Positions 9,707-19,079 of a DNA stretch of 64,000 nt are shown one piece after another (the first letter of the stretch is position 1; every line of letters starts with the position of its first letter). The position numbers and the translations under genes are program-made. The stretch comes from Winogradskyella sp. PC-19 (lineage in GTDB: Bacteria > Bacteroidota > Bacteroidia > Flavobacteriales > Flavobacteriaceae). Location: positions 1,591,145 to 1,655,144 of the forward strand of contig NZ_CP019332.1 of NCBI RefSeq assembly GCF_002163855.1, read 5' to 3'. Below the pieces are notes generated by a model. The model was given only the letters and a program-made list of their open reading frames with translations. It did no database searches and was not told the origin of the DNA.

Positions 9707-11065
9707 TTAATAATGAAAGTTTTCACTTTCTTTTAAGAATGGGTTTCCTTTTGCCAATAATGGCGCTTTACTTAGTGCTGTAAACACAACAAATAAGAAT
9801 ATTCCAGCAAATAGGCATATTGCTCCAAGTTCTGGCGCTCCTATAAACCATCTTTCGCTTACCGTTGCAGGCATAATCATGTTGAATACATCTAAGTAGT
9901 GTCCACATAATATTACAACACCCGCCATAACTACAAACCAAGGTATGCGCTTGTAATCGCTATTCATTAATAGTAATAGTGGGAATAAGAAATTCATCGC
10001 TACCATACCAAAGAATGGCAATGTATAGTCTTCTATACGAGCTACGAAATATGTTACCTCTTCAGGGATATTAGAATACCAGATTAGCATGAACTGAGAG
10101 AACCATAGGTATGTCCAGAAAATACTAATTCCAAACATAAACTTAGCTAAATCATGTAAATGGCTATCATTAACAAACTCTAACAATCCTTTAGATTTTA
10201 AGTAAATAGTAATTAAAGCAATAACAGTAATACCACTTACAAACATACTTGCAAATACATACCATCCAAATAATGTCGAAAACCAGTGTGGATCCACTGA
10301 CATAATCCAATCCCAAGACATCATAGATTCTGTATAGATATAAAATACTAAGAAACCTGCTGATATTCTGAAATTCTTTTTAAAGTTACTGTTACCATCA
10401 ACACTGTCTTGTGCTAATGAAAACTTACGAGAGAAATAACGGTATGCAGACCAACCAGCTAAGAATATAATTCCTCTTGCAAAAAACCATCCTTTATTTA
10501 ACCAGCTTTCTTTTGCTTGAATAATTTCATCATGTGCAACAACTTCTGGATCCATCCAAATAAAGATATGAGAATCGCCCAAAGCAGCTGCTAATAAAAC
10601 TAAAATACCACCTGGTAAGACATAAGCTGTAATACCTTCCATAACTCTAAAAAGTACCGGAGACCATCCTGCTTGCGAAGCATATTGTATCGCGTAGAAT
10701 GCTAACACACCTAAAGCTATCATAAAGAAAAAGAAAGCAGCTACATAAAGTGCAGCATAAGGTCTGTTATGTATTTGATGTAATGCGTGTTCTTCATGAG
10801 TCATCTCATGACTTTCCTCGGCATGTGCATCACCATCACCTTCTACAGAGGCTATGATATTTGAATTTCCTCCATCTTGATGTGCCTCTTCTCCGTGAGC
10901 TTCCTCACCGTGACCTTCACCATGATGACCATCATTCATGTACTCGGCAATATTATCTTCAGTTACCTGGTGTGCCGAATAAAAACCGTATCCAACACCT
11001 GCTAGTCCAACAATAAAAAGGATAAGTGCTGTTAATTTTAATCGATTTGAAATTTTATATTCCAT
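9707..11065 (-). CDS. actF: Alternative complex III subunit ActF (NrfD-related quinol-oxidoreductase membrane subunit)
   Basis: The 452-residue membrane protein has about ten hydrophobic segments and sits in the expected last position of an actABCDEF cluster. It resembles the quinol:cytochrome c oxidoreductase membrane subunit family (SMMSWDWIMSVDPHWFSTLFGWYVFASMFVSG is the clearest stretch, near residues 250-280). Between the first and second membrane segments (about residues 40-105) is a loop rich in His, Glu and Gly. In characterised alternative complex III, ActF is a structural membrane subunit beside ActC. The gene follows actE by 21 nt and precedes coxB by 25 nt. Confidence 0.93.
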   Translation of the reverse strand: MEYKISNRLKLTALILFIVGLAGVGYGFYSAHQVTEDNIAEYMNDGHHGEGHGEEAHGEEAHQDGGNSNIIASVEGDGDAHAEESHEMTHEEHALHQIHNRPYAALYVAAFFFFMIALGVLAFYAIQYASQAGWSPVLFRVMEGITAYVLPGGILVLLAAALGDSHIFIWMDPEVVAHDEIIQAKESWLNKGWFFARGIIFLAGWSAYRYFSRKFSLAQDSVDGNSNFKKNFRISAGFLVFYIYTESMMSWDWIMSVDPHWFSTLFGWYVFASMFVSGITVIALITIYLKSKGLLEFVNDSHLHDLAKFMFGISIFWTYLWFSQFMLIWYSNIPEEVTYFVARIEDYTLPFFGMVAMNFLFPLLLLMNSDYKRIPWFVVMAGVVILCGHYLDVFNMIMPATVSERWFIGAPELGAICLFAGIFLFVVFTALSKAPLLAKGNPFLKESENFHY

Positions 11066-11086
11066 TATATAATCTTTATCTAAATC

Positions 11087-11638
11087 TTATTTTTCTAATT
11101 CTGCCTTCAGTTTTTCAACATAAGCAACAACTTGCCAACGTTCTTCTTCATTCATAAAGTTTGCATATGAACCCATAGAATTTAATCCATAGTATATAAC
11201 GTGGTAAATACTTCCTTCAGTTAATTCTCTTGCTGCATAACTTGGAACACCAAGAATTTTTTCTCGCTTCATTAAAATGCCTTGTCCTGCACCTTTATTA
11301 CCGTGACATACACCACAATAAATTTCATATAACTCTTTTCCTCTTTCATAATCAACTGCAGAAGAATCTAATGGACTAGTCAAACCAGCTTTTGCTTCTT
11401 CATAACCTGCTGTAGAATCTTCAATTTCATATAAAGAATAACCTCTTGCGATTGTACCTTCTACAGGTAATTGTGCTTCGACACCATTTGCAAATGCATC
11501 TGACTCTTGATAGGCTTCATATCCTACAGACTCATACATATTTGGCATGTACTGATAGTTACGTCTCGTTTTTTTGTTACAAGACACTATGGTTACTAGC
11601 AATGCTAATGCTACTGTTATTTTTAAAGTCGTCTTCAT
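11087..11638 (-). CDS. actE: Alternative complex III subunit ActE, monohaem cytochrome c lipoprotein
   Basis: The 183-residue protein begins with a lipoprotein signal (MKTTLKITVALALLVTIVSC, lipobox-type VSC) and has a single haem c motif CGVCH near residue 112 with a plausible distal Met (YGLNSMGSY). It matches the monohaem cytochrome c of alternative complex III, tethered to the periplasmic side, and is a candidate electron exit to CoxB. The gene starts 1 nt before the actD stop region (1-nt spacing), which argues for translational coupling. Confidence 0.94.
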   Translation of the reverse strand: MKTTLKITVALALLVTIVSCNKKTRRNYQYMPNMYESVGYEAYQESDAFANGVEAQLPVEGTIARGYSLYEIEDSTAGYEEAKAGLTSPLDSSAVDYERGKELYEIYCGVCHGNKGAGQGILMKREKILGVPSYAARELTEGSIYHVIYYGLNSMGSYANFMNEEERWQVVAYVEKLKAELEK

Positions 11639-11639
11639 A

Positions 11640-12182
11640 TTAATGTGCGTCTTCGTCTTTATCTACAATATTAATCTCAACAGCACCTGTTTGCTTCAAA
11701 AGGTTTGTTAAGTCTGCTTCGTTATCATGGATAGCTATTTCCATAAGGAACATATCATCCGTTGTTCTTGGGTCTGGGTTTTCAGCTTTTTTGAAAGGCC
11801 ACATTCTACTACGTAAATAAAATGTGATAACCATTAAGTGAGCTGCGAAAAATACCGTTAACTCAAACATGATAGGCACAAATGCCGGCATGTTTTCTAA
11901 ATAACTAAAACTTGGCTTACCTCCGATATCTTGAGGCCAATCTTCAATCATTATGAAATTCATCATCACTGTTGCAACAGTAATACCAACACATCCATAC
12001 AAGAATGCACATATTGCTAAACGTGTTGGAGCTAACCCCATTATTTTGTCTAGTCCGTGAACTGGAAATGGTGTGTATATTTCTTCGATATGATGCTTTT
12101 CTGCCTTAACTGATTTTACAGCTGACATTAAAACGTCATCGTCATTATAAATAGCATGAATTACTTTTGAAGCTGCTTCCAT
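11640..12182 (-). CDS. actD: Alternative complex III subunit ActD (DUF3341 membrane protein)
   Basis: The 180-residue protein has a soluble N-terminal part (about 1-65) containing HHIEEIYTPFPVHGLD, typical of the DUF3341 family, and two membrane helices (about 70-95 and 115-140). It is the small membrane subunit of alternative complex III. It lies between actC (5-nt gap) and actE. No redox cofactor motif is present, as expected. Confidence 0.94.
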   Translation of the reverse strand: MEAASKVIHAIYNDDDVLMSAVKSVKAEKHHIEEIYTPFPVHGLDKIMGLAPTRLAICAFLYGCVGITVATVMMNFIMIEDWPQDIGGKPSFSYLENMPAFVPIMFELTVFFAAHLMVITFYLRSRMWPFKKAENPDPRTTDDMFLMEIAIHDNEADLTNLLKQTGAVEINIVDKDEDAH

Positions 12183-12187
12183 ATCTA

Positions 12188-13924
12188 TTATTTTAATAAG
12201 TTTTTAGCTTGTCCTGCCCAATCATCTCTCTCAGCTCTTCCTGGGAATGATTCTGTAATTGAATCTAACAAGTCGTATTCGTTTTTAGTCATCTTACTTA
12301 CTTGTAAGAATGTGTAAATACCAATGCTATTTAACACTTCTTCCATTTTAGGACCAACACCACTAATTTTTTTCAAATCATCAGCAGTTTCTGTTGCTGG
12401 GTCAAATGTCCCAATGCTTCCTAATAGGTTGTTTACTTTTTCTGAATTATCAGTTGTAACAACTGGCGTCTCAGTTGATGACGTTAAAGTATCATTTGCA
12501 GTAGATGTTCTAGCATCTGCACCTGTACCAACTAAACTGTCACCACGTTCTCTAATTTTTTTGTAACGTTCACCTGAAGATTTCAGAATTGTTTTTACTT
12601 CGGCTTGTGCTATTACGGGGAATGTACGTGAATACAATAAGAATAGAACAAAGAAGAAACCTATAGTTCCTATAAATATTCCGATATCAACAAAGGTTGG
12701 AGAAAACATAGACCATGATGATGGTAAGTAATCTCTGTGTAATGATGTTACAATAATTACAAAACGCTCAAACCACATCCCTATATTTACTACAATCGAA
12801 ATTGCAAATGAAAACATGATACTTGTACGTAATTTTTTGAACCACATAAATTGCGGAGAGAAAACATTACAAGACATCATTGCCCAATATGCCCAAGCAT
12901 AAGGTCCAGTTGCCCTGTTTAAGAATGCATACTGCTCATACTCCACACCTGAGTACCAAGCGATGAATAACTCTGTAATATAAGCCACACCTACGATAGA
13001 ACCTGTAAGCATGATTACGATATTCATTAATTCTATGTGTTGTACAGTAATATAATCTTCTAGACTACACACTTTACGCATGATAATAAGTAAAGTATTT
13101 ACCATGGCGAAACCAGAGAAAATCGCACCTGCTACGAAGTAAGGTGGGAAAATCGTCGTGTGCCAACCTGGTATAACTGACGTTGCGAAATCAAAAGATA
13201 CAATCGTGTGTACAGAAAGTACTAATGGAGTTGCTAAACCTGCAAGCACCAATGATACTTCTTCAAAACGTTGCCAATCTTTTGCGCGTCCCGACCAACC
13301 AAAACTTAATAAAGAATAAATTTTCTTTTGAAAAGGCTTCACAGCTCTATCTCTAATCATTGCAAAATCTGGCAATAAACCTGTCCACCAGAATACAAGC
13401 GATACAGACAAGTATGTAGAAATTGCAAATACATCCCAAAGTAAAGGTGAGTTAAAGTTTACCCATAACGAACCAAATTGGTTAGGGATTGGTAATACCC
13501 AATATGCCAACCATGGACGGCCCATGTGAATGATTGGGAACAAACCTGCTTGTACTACAGAGAAAATTGTCATGGCCTCCGCAGAACGGTTAATTGCCAT
13601 TCTCCATTTTTGACGGAATAATAATAGTACCGCGGAAATTAATGTTCCTGCGTGACCGATACCTACCCACCAAACAAAGTTTGTAATATCCCAGGCCCAG
13701 TTTACAGTCTTATTCAGACCCCAAACACCGATACCTGTTGATACCGTATAAATAATACAACCTATTCCCCAAAGAAAAGCTACAAGAGCAATACTAAAAA
13801 CAATCCACCAAGCGCGGTTTGCTTTTCCTTCGACAGGTCTAGCAACTTCGACAGTTACGTCGTGATAGGATTTTTCTCCTGTTACTAAAGGTCTTCTAAT
13901 AGGTGCTTCGTAATGAGACGCCAT
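12188..13924 (-). CDS. actC: Alternative complex III subunit ActC (NrfD-like) with a C-terminal helix-hairpin-helix extension
   Basis: Residues 1 to about 455 form a polytopic NrfD/PsrC-type quinol-binding subunit (YWVLPIPNQFGSLWVNFNSP, FATSVIPGWHTTIFPPYFVAG). ActC is one of the two NrfD-like subunits that handle menaquinol in alternative complex III. The protein then continues through a Ser/Thr-rich linker (about 470-510) into roughly 65 residues that look like a helix-hairpin-helix fold (DDLKKISGVGPKMEEVLNSI, then FLQVSKM and DDWAGQAKNLLK). That extension is not part of the NrfD fold. The gene is in frame throughout with no sign of a sequencing fusion. Confidence 0.94.
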   Translation of the reverse strand: MASHYEAPIRRPLVTGEKSYHDVTVEVARPVEGKANRAWWIVFSIALVAFLWGIGCIIYTVSTGIGVWGLNKTVNWAWDITNFVWWVGIGHAGTLISAVLLLFRQKWRMAINRSAEAMTIFSVVQAGLFPIIHMGRPWLAYWVLPIPNQFGSLWVNFNSPLLWDVFAISTYLSVSLVFWWTGLLPDFAMIRDRAVKPFQKKIYSLLSFGWSGRAKDWQRFEEVSLVLAGLATPLVLSVHTIVSFDFATSVIPGWHTTIFPPYFVAGAIFSGFAMVNTLLIIMRKVCSLEDYITVQHIELMNIVIMLTGSIVGVAYITELFIAWYSGVEYEQYAFLNRATGPYAWAYWAMMSCNVFSPQFMWFKKLRTSIMFSFAISIVVNIGMWFERFVIIVTSLHRDYLPSSWSMFSPTFVDIGIFIGTIGFFFVLFLLYSRTFPVIAQAEVKTILKSSGERYKKIRERGDSLVGTGADARTSTANDTLTSSTETPVVTTDNSEKVNNLLGSIGTFDPATETADDLKKISGVGPKMEEVLNSIGIYTFLQVSKMTKNEYDLLDSITESFPGRAERDDWAGQAKNLLK

Positions 13925-13951
13925 AATTATATATTGATTTCTTTAATTAAT

Positions 13952-16900
13952 TTAAGCTTTTGTATTTCTAACTTTCGTATGGTAAAATACGTTTGGTTTT
14001 GTTCCAACATATTCTAAAACATGATACATACGATCATCTTCATGTAATTGAGCGACTTTACTTTCCTTATCATTTACATCACCAAAAGTCATTGCACCAT
14101 TTCCACAAGCTGCAGAACATGCAGTTTGGAACTCACCATCTTTAACTTCACGTCCATCACGTTTAGCATCCAAAATTGTTTTCTGTGTTTTTTGAATACA
14201 GAATGAACATTTTTCCATAACACCACGAGAACGAACTGTAACATCTGGATTTAATACCATACGTCCTAAATCGTCATTCATAAAGTAATCGAACTCATCA
14301 TTTTGGTTGTATAAGAACCAGTTGAAACGACGCACTTTATAAGGACAGTTATTTGCACAGTAACGTGTACCTACACAACGGTTGTAAGCCATGTGGTTTT
14401 GACCTTGACGACCATGAGCTGTTGCAGCAACAGGACAAACAGTTTCACAAGGTGCATGATTACAATGCTGACACATCATTGGTTGGAATACAACTTGTGG
14501 ATTATCACTTGGATTTTCCATTTCGCCAAACTCACTTAATGAGCTTCCTAAACCAGAAATGTTTTCTTTCTTTTCTAAATCTCCAGTGAAGGTATCTTCA
14601 GAAGAGTAGTATCTATCAATACGCAACCAGTGCATATCTCTACTACGTCTCATTTCTGACTTACCAACAACAGGAACATTATTTTCTGCATGACATGCAA
14701 TAACACAAGCACCACAACCAGTACATGCATTTAAATCAATTGATAGATTAAAGTGATGTCCAATAGAACGATCAAACTCATCCCATAAATCTACATCTGG
14801 AGATGTAACAGGAGTTTCAACATGATTTAATGATACTTCAGGAATTGCATTCCAGTATTTTTTATCTTTTGTATTGAATACCTCTAAAGTTGTTTCTTTA
14901 ATGATATCTCCACGTCCCATTAATGTATTGTGTAATTGTACACAAGCAAATTCATGTTCTCCAGCAACTTTAGAGATAGACACCTCTTGGTTTGCATTGA
15001 AGTTTTGATATAATGGGTAGGCGTTTACACCTGTTTGCATTTCTTCTTTAAGACCAGAAGTTCTACCATAACCTAATGATAAACCTACTGAACCTTTAGC
15101 TTGACCTGGCTGAATTAACACAGGTACATTTTTTACAGTCACACCATTTACAGTAACATCTACGATGCTTCCGTTAAGACCACCATTTGCAACGTTCTCG
15201 TTAATTAAATCTGCTGCATCTGCATCGGCTTGAGAAATTGTTAAATAGTTATCCCAAGACGTACGTGTAATTGGATCAGGGAACTCTTGTAACCAAGGGT
15301 TGTTAGCTTGTTGTCCATCACCTAAACCTGTTTTGGTATAAATAGCCAACTCCATTCCACTTGACTTTGCAGAAGCTGCTAACGCTCTAGCTGCATTACC
15401 GCTTGGTGTATCAGTTTGTTCAGCATCGTCTGTAGTCGACGTAGTTTCTTCAACTATTGAAGTAGTCGCTACATAAACACCATCATGTAAAGCTTGGTTA
15501 TAAGAAGCACCGTTTAAGATACTTTCTTTCCAAGTTGCCTTGATATAGTCGTTATATGCTGTTGTGTTATCTGTCCATGTTAATAACACATCCTGAAATT
15601 GTTTTGTATCAAACAAAGGACGAATCGTTGGTTGCATTAATGCAAAATGTCCTGTTTTGATTTCAACATCTCCCCAAGATTCTAAATAGTGAGGTGCTGC
15701 TGCTATATAGTCACAGTTTAAAGATGTTTCATCTTGCTTCATACTAAAAGCAATTGATTTTGTTTTCTTTAAACCTTCAGCAAAATCAGCTGCGTTTGGT
15801 AACGTGTACATTGGATTGACACCAACCATTACTAAAGCACCAACTTTACCAGCTTTCATATCAGCAACTAATTGCATTACTGCTTTATCGTTACCTTGTT
15901 TTGTGTTTATTGTTGTTTTAGAGTCAAAAGCCTTGCTTGAAAGTGCTTCGTTAATCTCTAACACTACAGTCTGAGCATTTACATCCTGAATACCAGTCAC
16001 AACAACACCGTTGCTTCCAGCCTTCTTTAATTCGTTAGCTGCAGCTTGTACTGCTTTGCTTATGTTTTCAGGTAAATCTACTGAAACAGAACCACCAACA
16101 ACTAAACTATGTAATTTAGCCAAGGCCTTTTTCTGTTCACTAGGTTTCATTGGCACTCGCTTATCAGCGTTTGCACCTGTTAATGACATATTAGACTCAA
16201 ATTGAATATGACGATTCATTTTTCCATTTTCAGGAATACGTTTCGCTGAATAAGCAGAATCAAATCCACCACCTTGCCAATCTCCTAAGAAATCTGCACC
16301 AACAGAAACAATAGTCATTGCTTTAGAAAAATCATAATTTGCTAAAGCACGTTTACCATACTTAGCTTGAAATGCGTCTAAAGCTGCAGATTCTGAAACT
16401 GCATCGTAAGATACGTGATGTACATTACCATACTTTTCAGAAAACTCACCAACTAATTTTGAAGTTGATGGACTAGCAAATGTTTGTGTCAAGAATACAA
16501 TCTCCTTTTCACCAACTTCGCTAAATATCTTTTTTGTGTCAGCATTGAAAGTCTCCCATGATATGGCTTCCTCACCTTTCATTGGACCTTGCACACGTAA
16601 ACTATCATATAAACCTAAAATCGAAGCGTTAACTCTAGCATTTGCGTGACCATTGGTCATTGCTAATTCGTTATTTTCAATTTTAATCGGTCTACCTTCT
16701 CTTGTTTTTACTAAAACACTAGCAAAATCGTGACCGTCTGCAATTGTAGTTGCATAGTAGTTTGCAACACCAGGAATAATCTCCTTTGGTTGTACTACAT
16801 AAGGTATAGATTTTACAACTGGTCCTTCACAGGCTGCTAAAGATGCAGCTGCTGTACTAAAACCAACATATTTTAAGAAATCACGACGCGTAGTAGATGA

Positions 16901-17041
16901 AGATTCTAATGTTTCTTTATCTCCTAAAAACTCATCTGTAGGAATTGCTTCTACAAATTCGTTTTGTTGTAGCGTCTCAACAATAGGGCTGTTTTCGTTT
17001 AGCTCCTCAACACTTTTCCAGTATTTCTTGTTTGATGACAT
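13952..17041 (-). CDS. actB: Alternative complex III subunit ActB (molybdopterin-like domain plus four-cluster Fe-S domain)
   Basis: The 1029-residue protein carries a twin-arginine type signal placed about 50 residues in (TTRRDFLKYVGFSTAAASLAA). The N-terminal two thirds resemble a molybdopterin oxidoreductase fold; family members lack the cofactor. The C-terminal third (about 755-1000) has cysteine sets for Fe-S clusters: CTGCGACVIACHAENNVP, CQHCNHAPCETVCPV, CVGTRYCANNCPY and CSFCIQK...CSAACG. It should relay electrons from quinol-oxidising ActC toward the cytochromes. A Thr/Asp-rich low-complexity insert lies near residues 520-545. It is 25 nt after actA and 27 nt before actC. Confidence 0.96.
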   Translation of the reverse strand: MSSNKKYWKSVEELNENSPIVETLQQNEFVEAIPTDEFLGDKETLESSSTTRRDFLKYVGFSTAAASLAACEGPVVKSIPYVVQPKEIIPGVANYYATTIADGHDFASVLVKTREGRPIKIENNELAMTNGHANARVNASILGLYDSLRVQGPMKGEEAISWETFNADTKKIFSEVGEKEIVFLTQTFASPSTSKLVGEFSEKYGNVHHVSYDAVSESAALDAFQAKYGKRALANYDFSKAMTIVSVGADFLGDWQGGGFDSAYSAKRIPENGKMNRHIQFESNMSLTGANADKRVPMKPSEQKKALAKLHSLVVGGSVSVDLPENISKAVQAAANELKKAGSNGVVVTGIQDVNAQTVVLEINEALSSKAFDSKTTINTKQGNDKAVMQLVADMKAGKVGALVMVGVNPMYTLPNAADFAEGLKKTKSIAFSMKQDETSLNCDYIAAAPHYLESWGDVEIKTGHFALMQPTIRPLFDTKQFQDVLLTWTDNTTAYNDYIKATWKESILNGASYNQALHDGVYVATTSIVEETTSTTDDAEQTDTPSGNAARALAASAKSSGMELAIYTKTGLGDGQQANNPWLQEFPDPITRTSWDNYLTISQADADAADLINENVANGGLNGSIVDVTVNGVTVKNVPVLIQPGQAKGSVGLSLGYGRTSGLKEEMQTGVNAYPLYQNFNANQEVSISKVAGEHEFACVQLHNTLMGRGDIIKETTLEVFNTKDKKYWNAIPEVSLNHVETPVTSPDVDLWDEFDRSIGHHFNLSIDLNACTGCGACVIACHAENNVPVVGKSEMRRSRDMHWLRIDRYYSSEDTFTGDLEKKENISGLGSSLSEFGEMENPSDNPQVVFQPMMCQHCNHAPCETVCPVAATAHGRQGQNHMAYNRCVGTRYCANNCPYKVRRFNWFLYNQNDEFDYFMNDDLGRMVLNPDVTVRSRGVMEKCSFCIQKTQKTILDAKRDGREVKDGEFQTACSAACGNGAMTFGDVNDKESKVAQLHEDDRMYHVLEYVGTKPNVFYHTKVRNTKA

Positions 17042-17066
17042 ATAATTGTGAGTTACTTCTTAATTA

Positions 17067-18383
17067 TTAATAATGACATTTACCACATTCTAATCCACCC
17101 ATTTGCGCTGCAGTTAACTGCTCCACTCCATATTTCTTAGATAATTGCTCGTGGATTTTAGTGTAGTATGCGTTGTCTTTAACCTTTACGTTTGTTTCTC
17201 TGTGGCAATTGATACACCAACCCATAGTTAATGGTGAGTGTTGGTACATAATTTCCATATCTTCAACTGGACCATGACATGTCTGACATTCTAACCCTGC
17301 AACAGAAACGTGTTGCGAGTGATTAAAGTAAGCAAAGTCTGGTAAGTTATGTATGCGAATCCATTTTACAGGACTTGTTTCGCCAGTATATTTCTGATTT
17401 TCAGCATCCCATCCAACGGCATCATACAATTTTTGAATTTCTTTATTATAATCTTTCCCATATTCATTCATTCCTTGGGCATAAGTATCTTCAGAAACTT
17501 CTGATATATTTTTATGACAATTCATACAAACATTCAATGAAGGAATACCCGAATGCTTACTTACTCTTGCTGAAGAGTGGCAATATTTACAATCAATTTG
17601 ATTGTCTCCTGCGTGAATTCTGTGAGAATAATGAATTGGCTGTACTGGCTCGTAACCTTGATCAATACCTACTTGCATTAAGTAACCATAAACAAAATAG
17701 CCACTTGCTAATAAAAATAGGATTGAAGTTACTAATACTAAAAACTGGTTTTGAGCAAAAGCTTTCCAAATCGGAGTTCTTTTTTTGCTTTCTGGTATTG
17801 CTACACCTTTAGCATCAGCAAAACGCTTTAATGTGCGATTTACTAAAACTAAAGCCATTGCTAATAATCCGAATAATAAAGCTAAAGCTCCAAGGATTAT
17901 TGCATTTGATGTTGAATCACCGCCACCTGTATTTGGGTCGACATAGTTCGGACACCCAGGCTGAGGATTAGCTACACATGGGTCAATTTTTGGAACTTCA
18001 GCAGTGTAAGCTAATATATCTGAAATATCTTGGTCGCTAAAACCAGGGAATGCATTCATCGCCGTTTGGTTGTACTCATTCCAAATTTTGTTAGCGTAAG
18101 TATCTCCAGATTTAATTAATGCTGAGCTATTTCTTATCCACTTGTTTAACCATTCTCTATCTAAACCTTCGTCTTCATAAAGTCTTGCTTCAACATTACG
18201 TAAAGCTGGACCTGTCATCTTTTTATCAAGTTTATGACATGCCGCACATTGAGAATTAAATAAAGATTTTCCGTTTGCTGGGTCACCTTCTTGGGCCAAA
18301 ACGGTAGTTGAAAACGTAAGTAATAATATAAAACCTAAACGAAGTATGCTTGAGGTTAGATTACGGTAGATAACGTGTTTCAT
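17067..18383 (-). CDS. actA: Alternative complex III subunit ActA, multihaem cytochrome c with an extra N-terminal cytochrome domain
   Basis: The 438-residue protein has an N-terminal signal segment and six CxxCH motifs. The first (CAACH, near residue 45) sits in a class I cytochrome c domain (GKSLFNSQCAACHKLDKKM) that ends about residue 150. A membrane segment near 160-180 and another near 215-235 follow. The last five motifs (CKYCH, CMNCH, CQTCH, CINCH, CGKCH) form the pentahaem module of canonical ActA, with HYSHRIHAGDN before it. ActA passes electrons from ActB to the exit cytochrome. First gene of the operon; a -7 box candidate lies about 80 nt upstream. Confidence 0.95.
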   Translation of the reverse strand: MKHVIYRNLTSSILRLGFILLLTFSTTVLAQEGDPANGKSLFNSQCAACHKLDKKMTGPALRNVEARLYEDEGLDREWLNKWIRNSSALIKSGDTYANKIWNEYNQTAMNAFPGFSDQDISDILAYTAEVPKIDPCVANPQPGCPNYVDPNTGGGDSTSNAIILGALALLFGLLAMALVLVNRTLKRFADAKGVAIPESKKRTPIWKAFAQNQFLVLVTSILFLLASGYFVYGYLMQVGIDQGYEPVQPIHYSHRIHAGDNQIDCKYCHSSARVSKHSGIPSLNVCMNCHKNISEVSEDTYAQGMNEYGKDYNKEIQKLYDAVGWDAENQKYTGETSPVKWIRIHNLPDFAYFNHSQHVSVAGLECQTCHGPVEDMEIMYQHSPLTMGWCINCHRETNVKVKDNAYYTKIHEQLSKKYGVEQLTAAQMGGLECGKCHY

Positions 18384-18462
18384 ATGTAATATTGAATTAT
18401 CTTCTATTTTGGTATGATTTTTTCAGTAAATATGATAAAATCATGGTTCTAAAAAACTCTTG

Positions 18463-18470
18463 CAAAAATA
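18463..18470 (-). promoter_or_regulatory. Candidate -7 box for the act-cox operon
   Basis: TATTTTTG on the minus strand fits the Bacteroidota -7 consensus TAnnTTTG and lies 80 nt upstream of the actA start in the 211-nt actA/SPOR intergenic region. I found no matching TTG at the -33 position, so this is only half a promoter. Nothing else conserved is visible in that intergenic region besides the SPOR promoter. Confidence 0.4.
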
Positions 18471-18548
18471 AGGCATAAAGTCGATTTTAGAAATGTTACT
18501 GAACTCTTAATATATAATTTATAAGCGTTCTAAATAACAACAAACACC

Positions 18549-18576
18549 TTGATTACGTTAATAAAATATAACTTTG
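18549..18576 (+). promoter_or_regulatory. Promoter of the SPOR-domain gene
   Basis: TTG at 18549-18551 and TAACTTTG at 18569-18576, 17 nt apart, fit the Bacteroidota primary sigma factor pattern. The -7 box ends 18 nt before the chosen ATG. Confidence 0.6.
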
Positions 18577-18594
18577 TATAATTAATAATTGATT

Positions 18595-18972
18595 ATGAAT
18601 AAATTGAATATAAAATGTCTGTGTTTTACTGCACTAATATGCTTTAGCTCTTTTATAAATGCGCAAGAAGGCACTGTAAATATTGAGCAATCAAAAGAGA
18701 TTGACAAACTATTAGAATTTAAAAAAGACATTAAAACAGTTGAAACTTTTAGGATACAAGTATACAGCGGTAACAGCTCTTCAAGAGCAAGTAATGTAAA
18801 ATCAGAGTTTATGCAAACCTATGGGCAATGGCCTGTTGAGATGATTTTTAATACACCAAACTACAAAATATGGGTTGGTAATTTTAGAGATAGATTAGAA
18901 GCTGACAGAGCTTTGTTACGCATCAAAAAAAACTACATGAATGCTTTTATTTTTCAACCTAAAAAAGATTAA
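18595..18972 (+). CDS. Small secreted SPOR-domain protein
   Basis: From the ATG at 18595 the product has 125 residues: a signal peptide (MNKLNIKCLCFTALICFSSFINAQ), a short linker, and a SPOR-like domain from about residue 50 (VETFRIQVYSGNSSSRASNV, then IWVGNFRDRLEADRALLRIK). SPOR domains bind denuded peptidoglycan glycan strands, often at division sites, so a periplasmic cell-wall-associated role is likely. An in-frame TTG lies 6 nt upstream, but the ATG is the better start. It stands alone, divergent from the act operon and ended by a shared hairpin at 19080-19113. Confidence 0.85.
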   Translation: MNKLNIKCLCFTALICFSSFINAQEGTVNIEQSKEIDKLLEFKKDIKTVETFRIQVYSGNSSSRASNVKSEFMQTYGQWPVEMIFNTPNYKIWVGNFRDRLEADRALLRIKKNYMNAFIFQPKKD

Positions 18973-19002
18973 TTATTTTTTTAATTTAAGTTACAACGAA
19001 GA

Positions 19003-19062
19003 ATCTTTTGAAATTTTACGATAATACTGTGTAAGATTCTTCACTTCGTTCTGAATGACAAA
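19003..19062. repeat. Intergenic imperfect inverted repeat, dispersed-repeat type
   Basis: The segment has AACGAAGAATCTT and, further on, AAGATTCTTCACTTCGTTCT, which form an imperfect inverted repeat, followed by GAATGACA. The motif GTCATTCnGAnCGAAGnGAAGAAT, read on the minus strand, is one I recognise as recurring between genes in many flavobacterial genomes. Only one clear copy is in this window. Confidence 0.5.
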
Positions 19063-19079
19063 AACCATTCAAAAAACTA

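Noticed and set aside
17375-17812. 145-residue plus-strand frame opposite actA
   Set aside because: It runs over the CxxCH region of actA and has no supporting signal.
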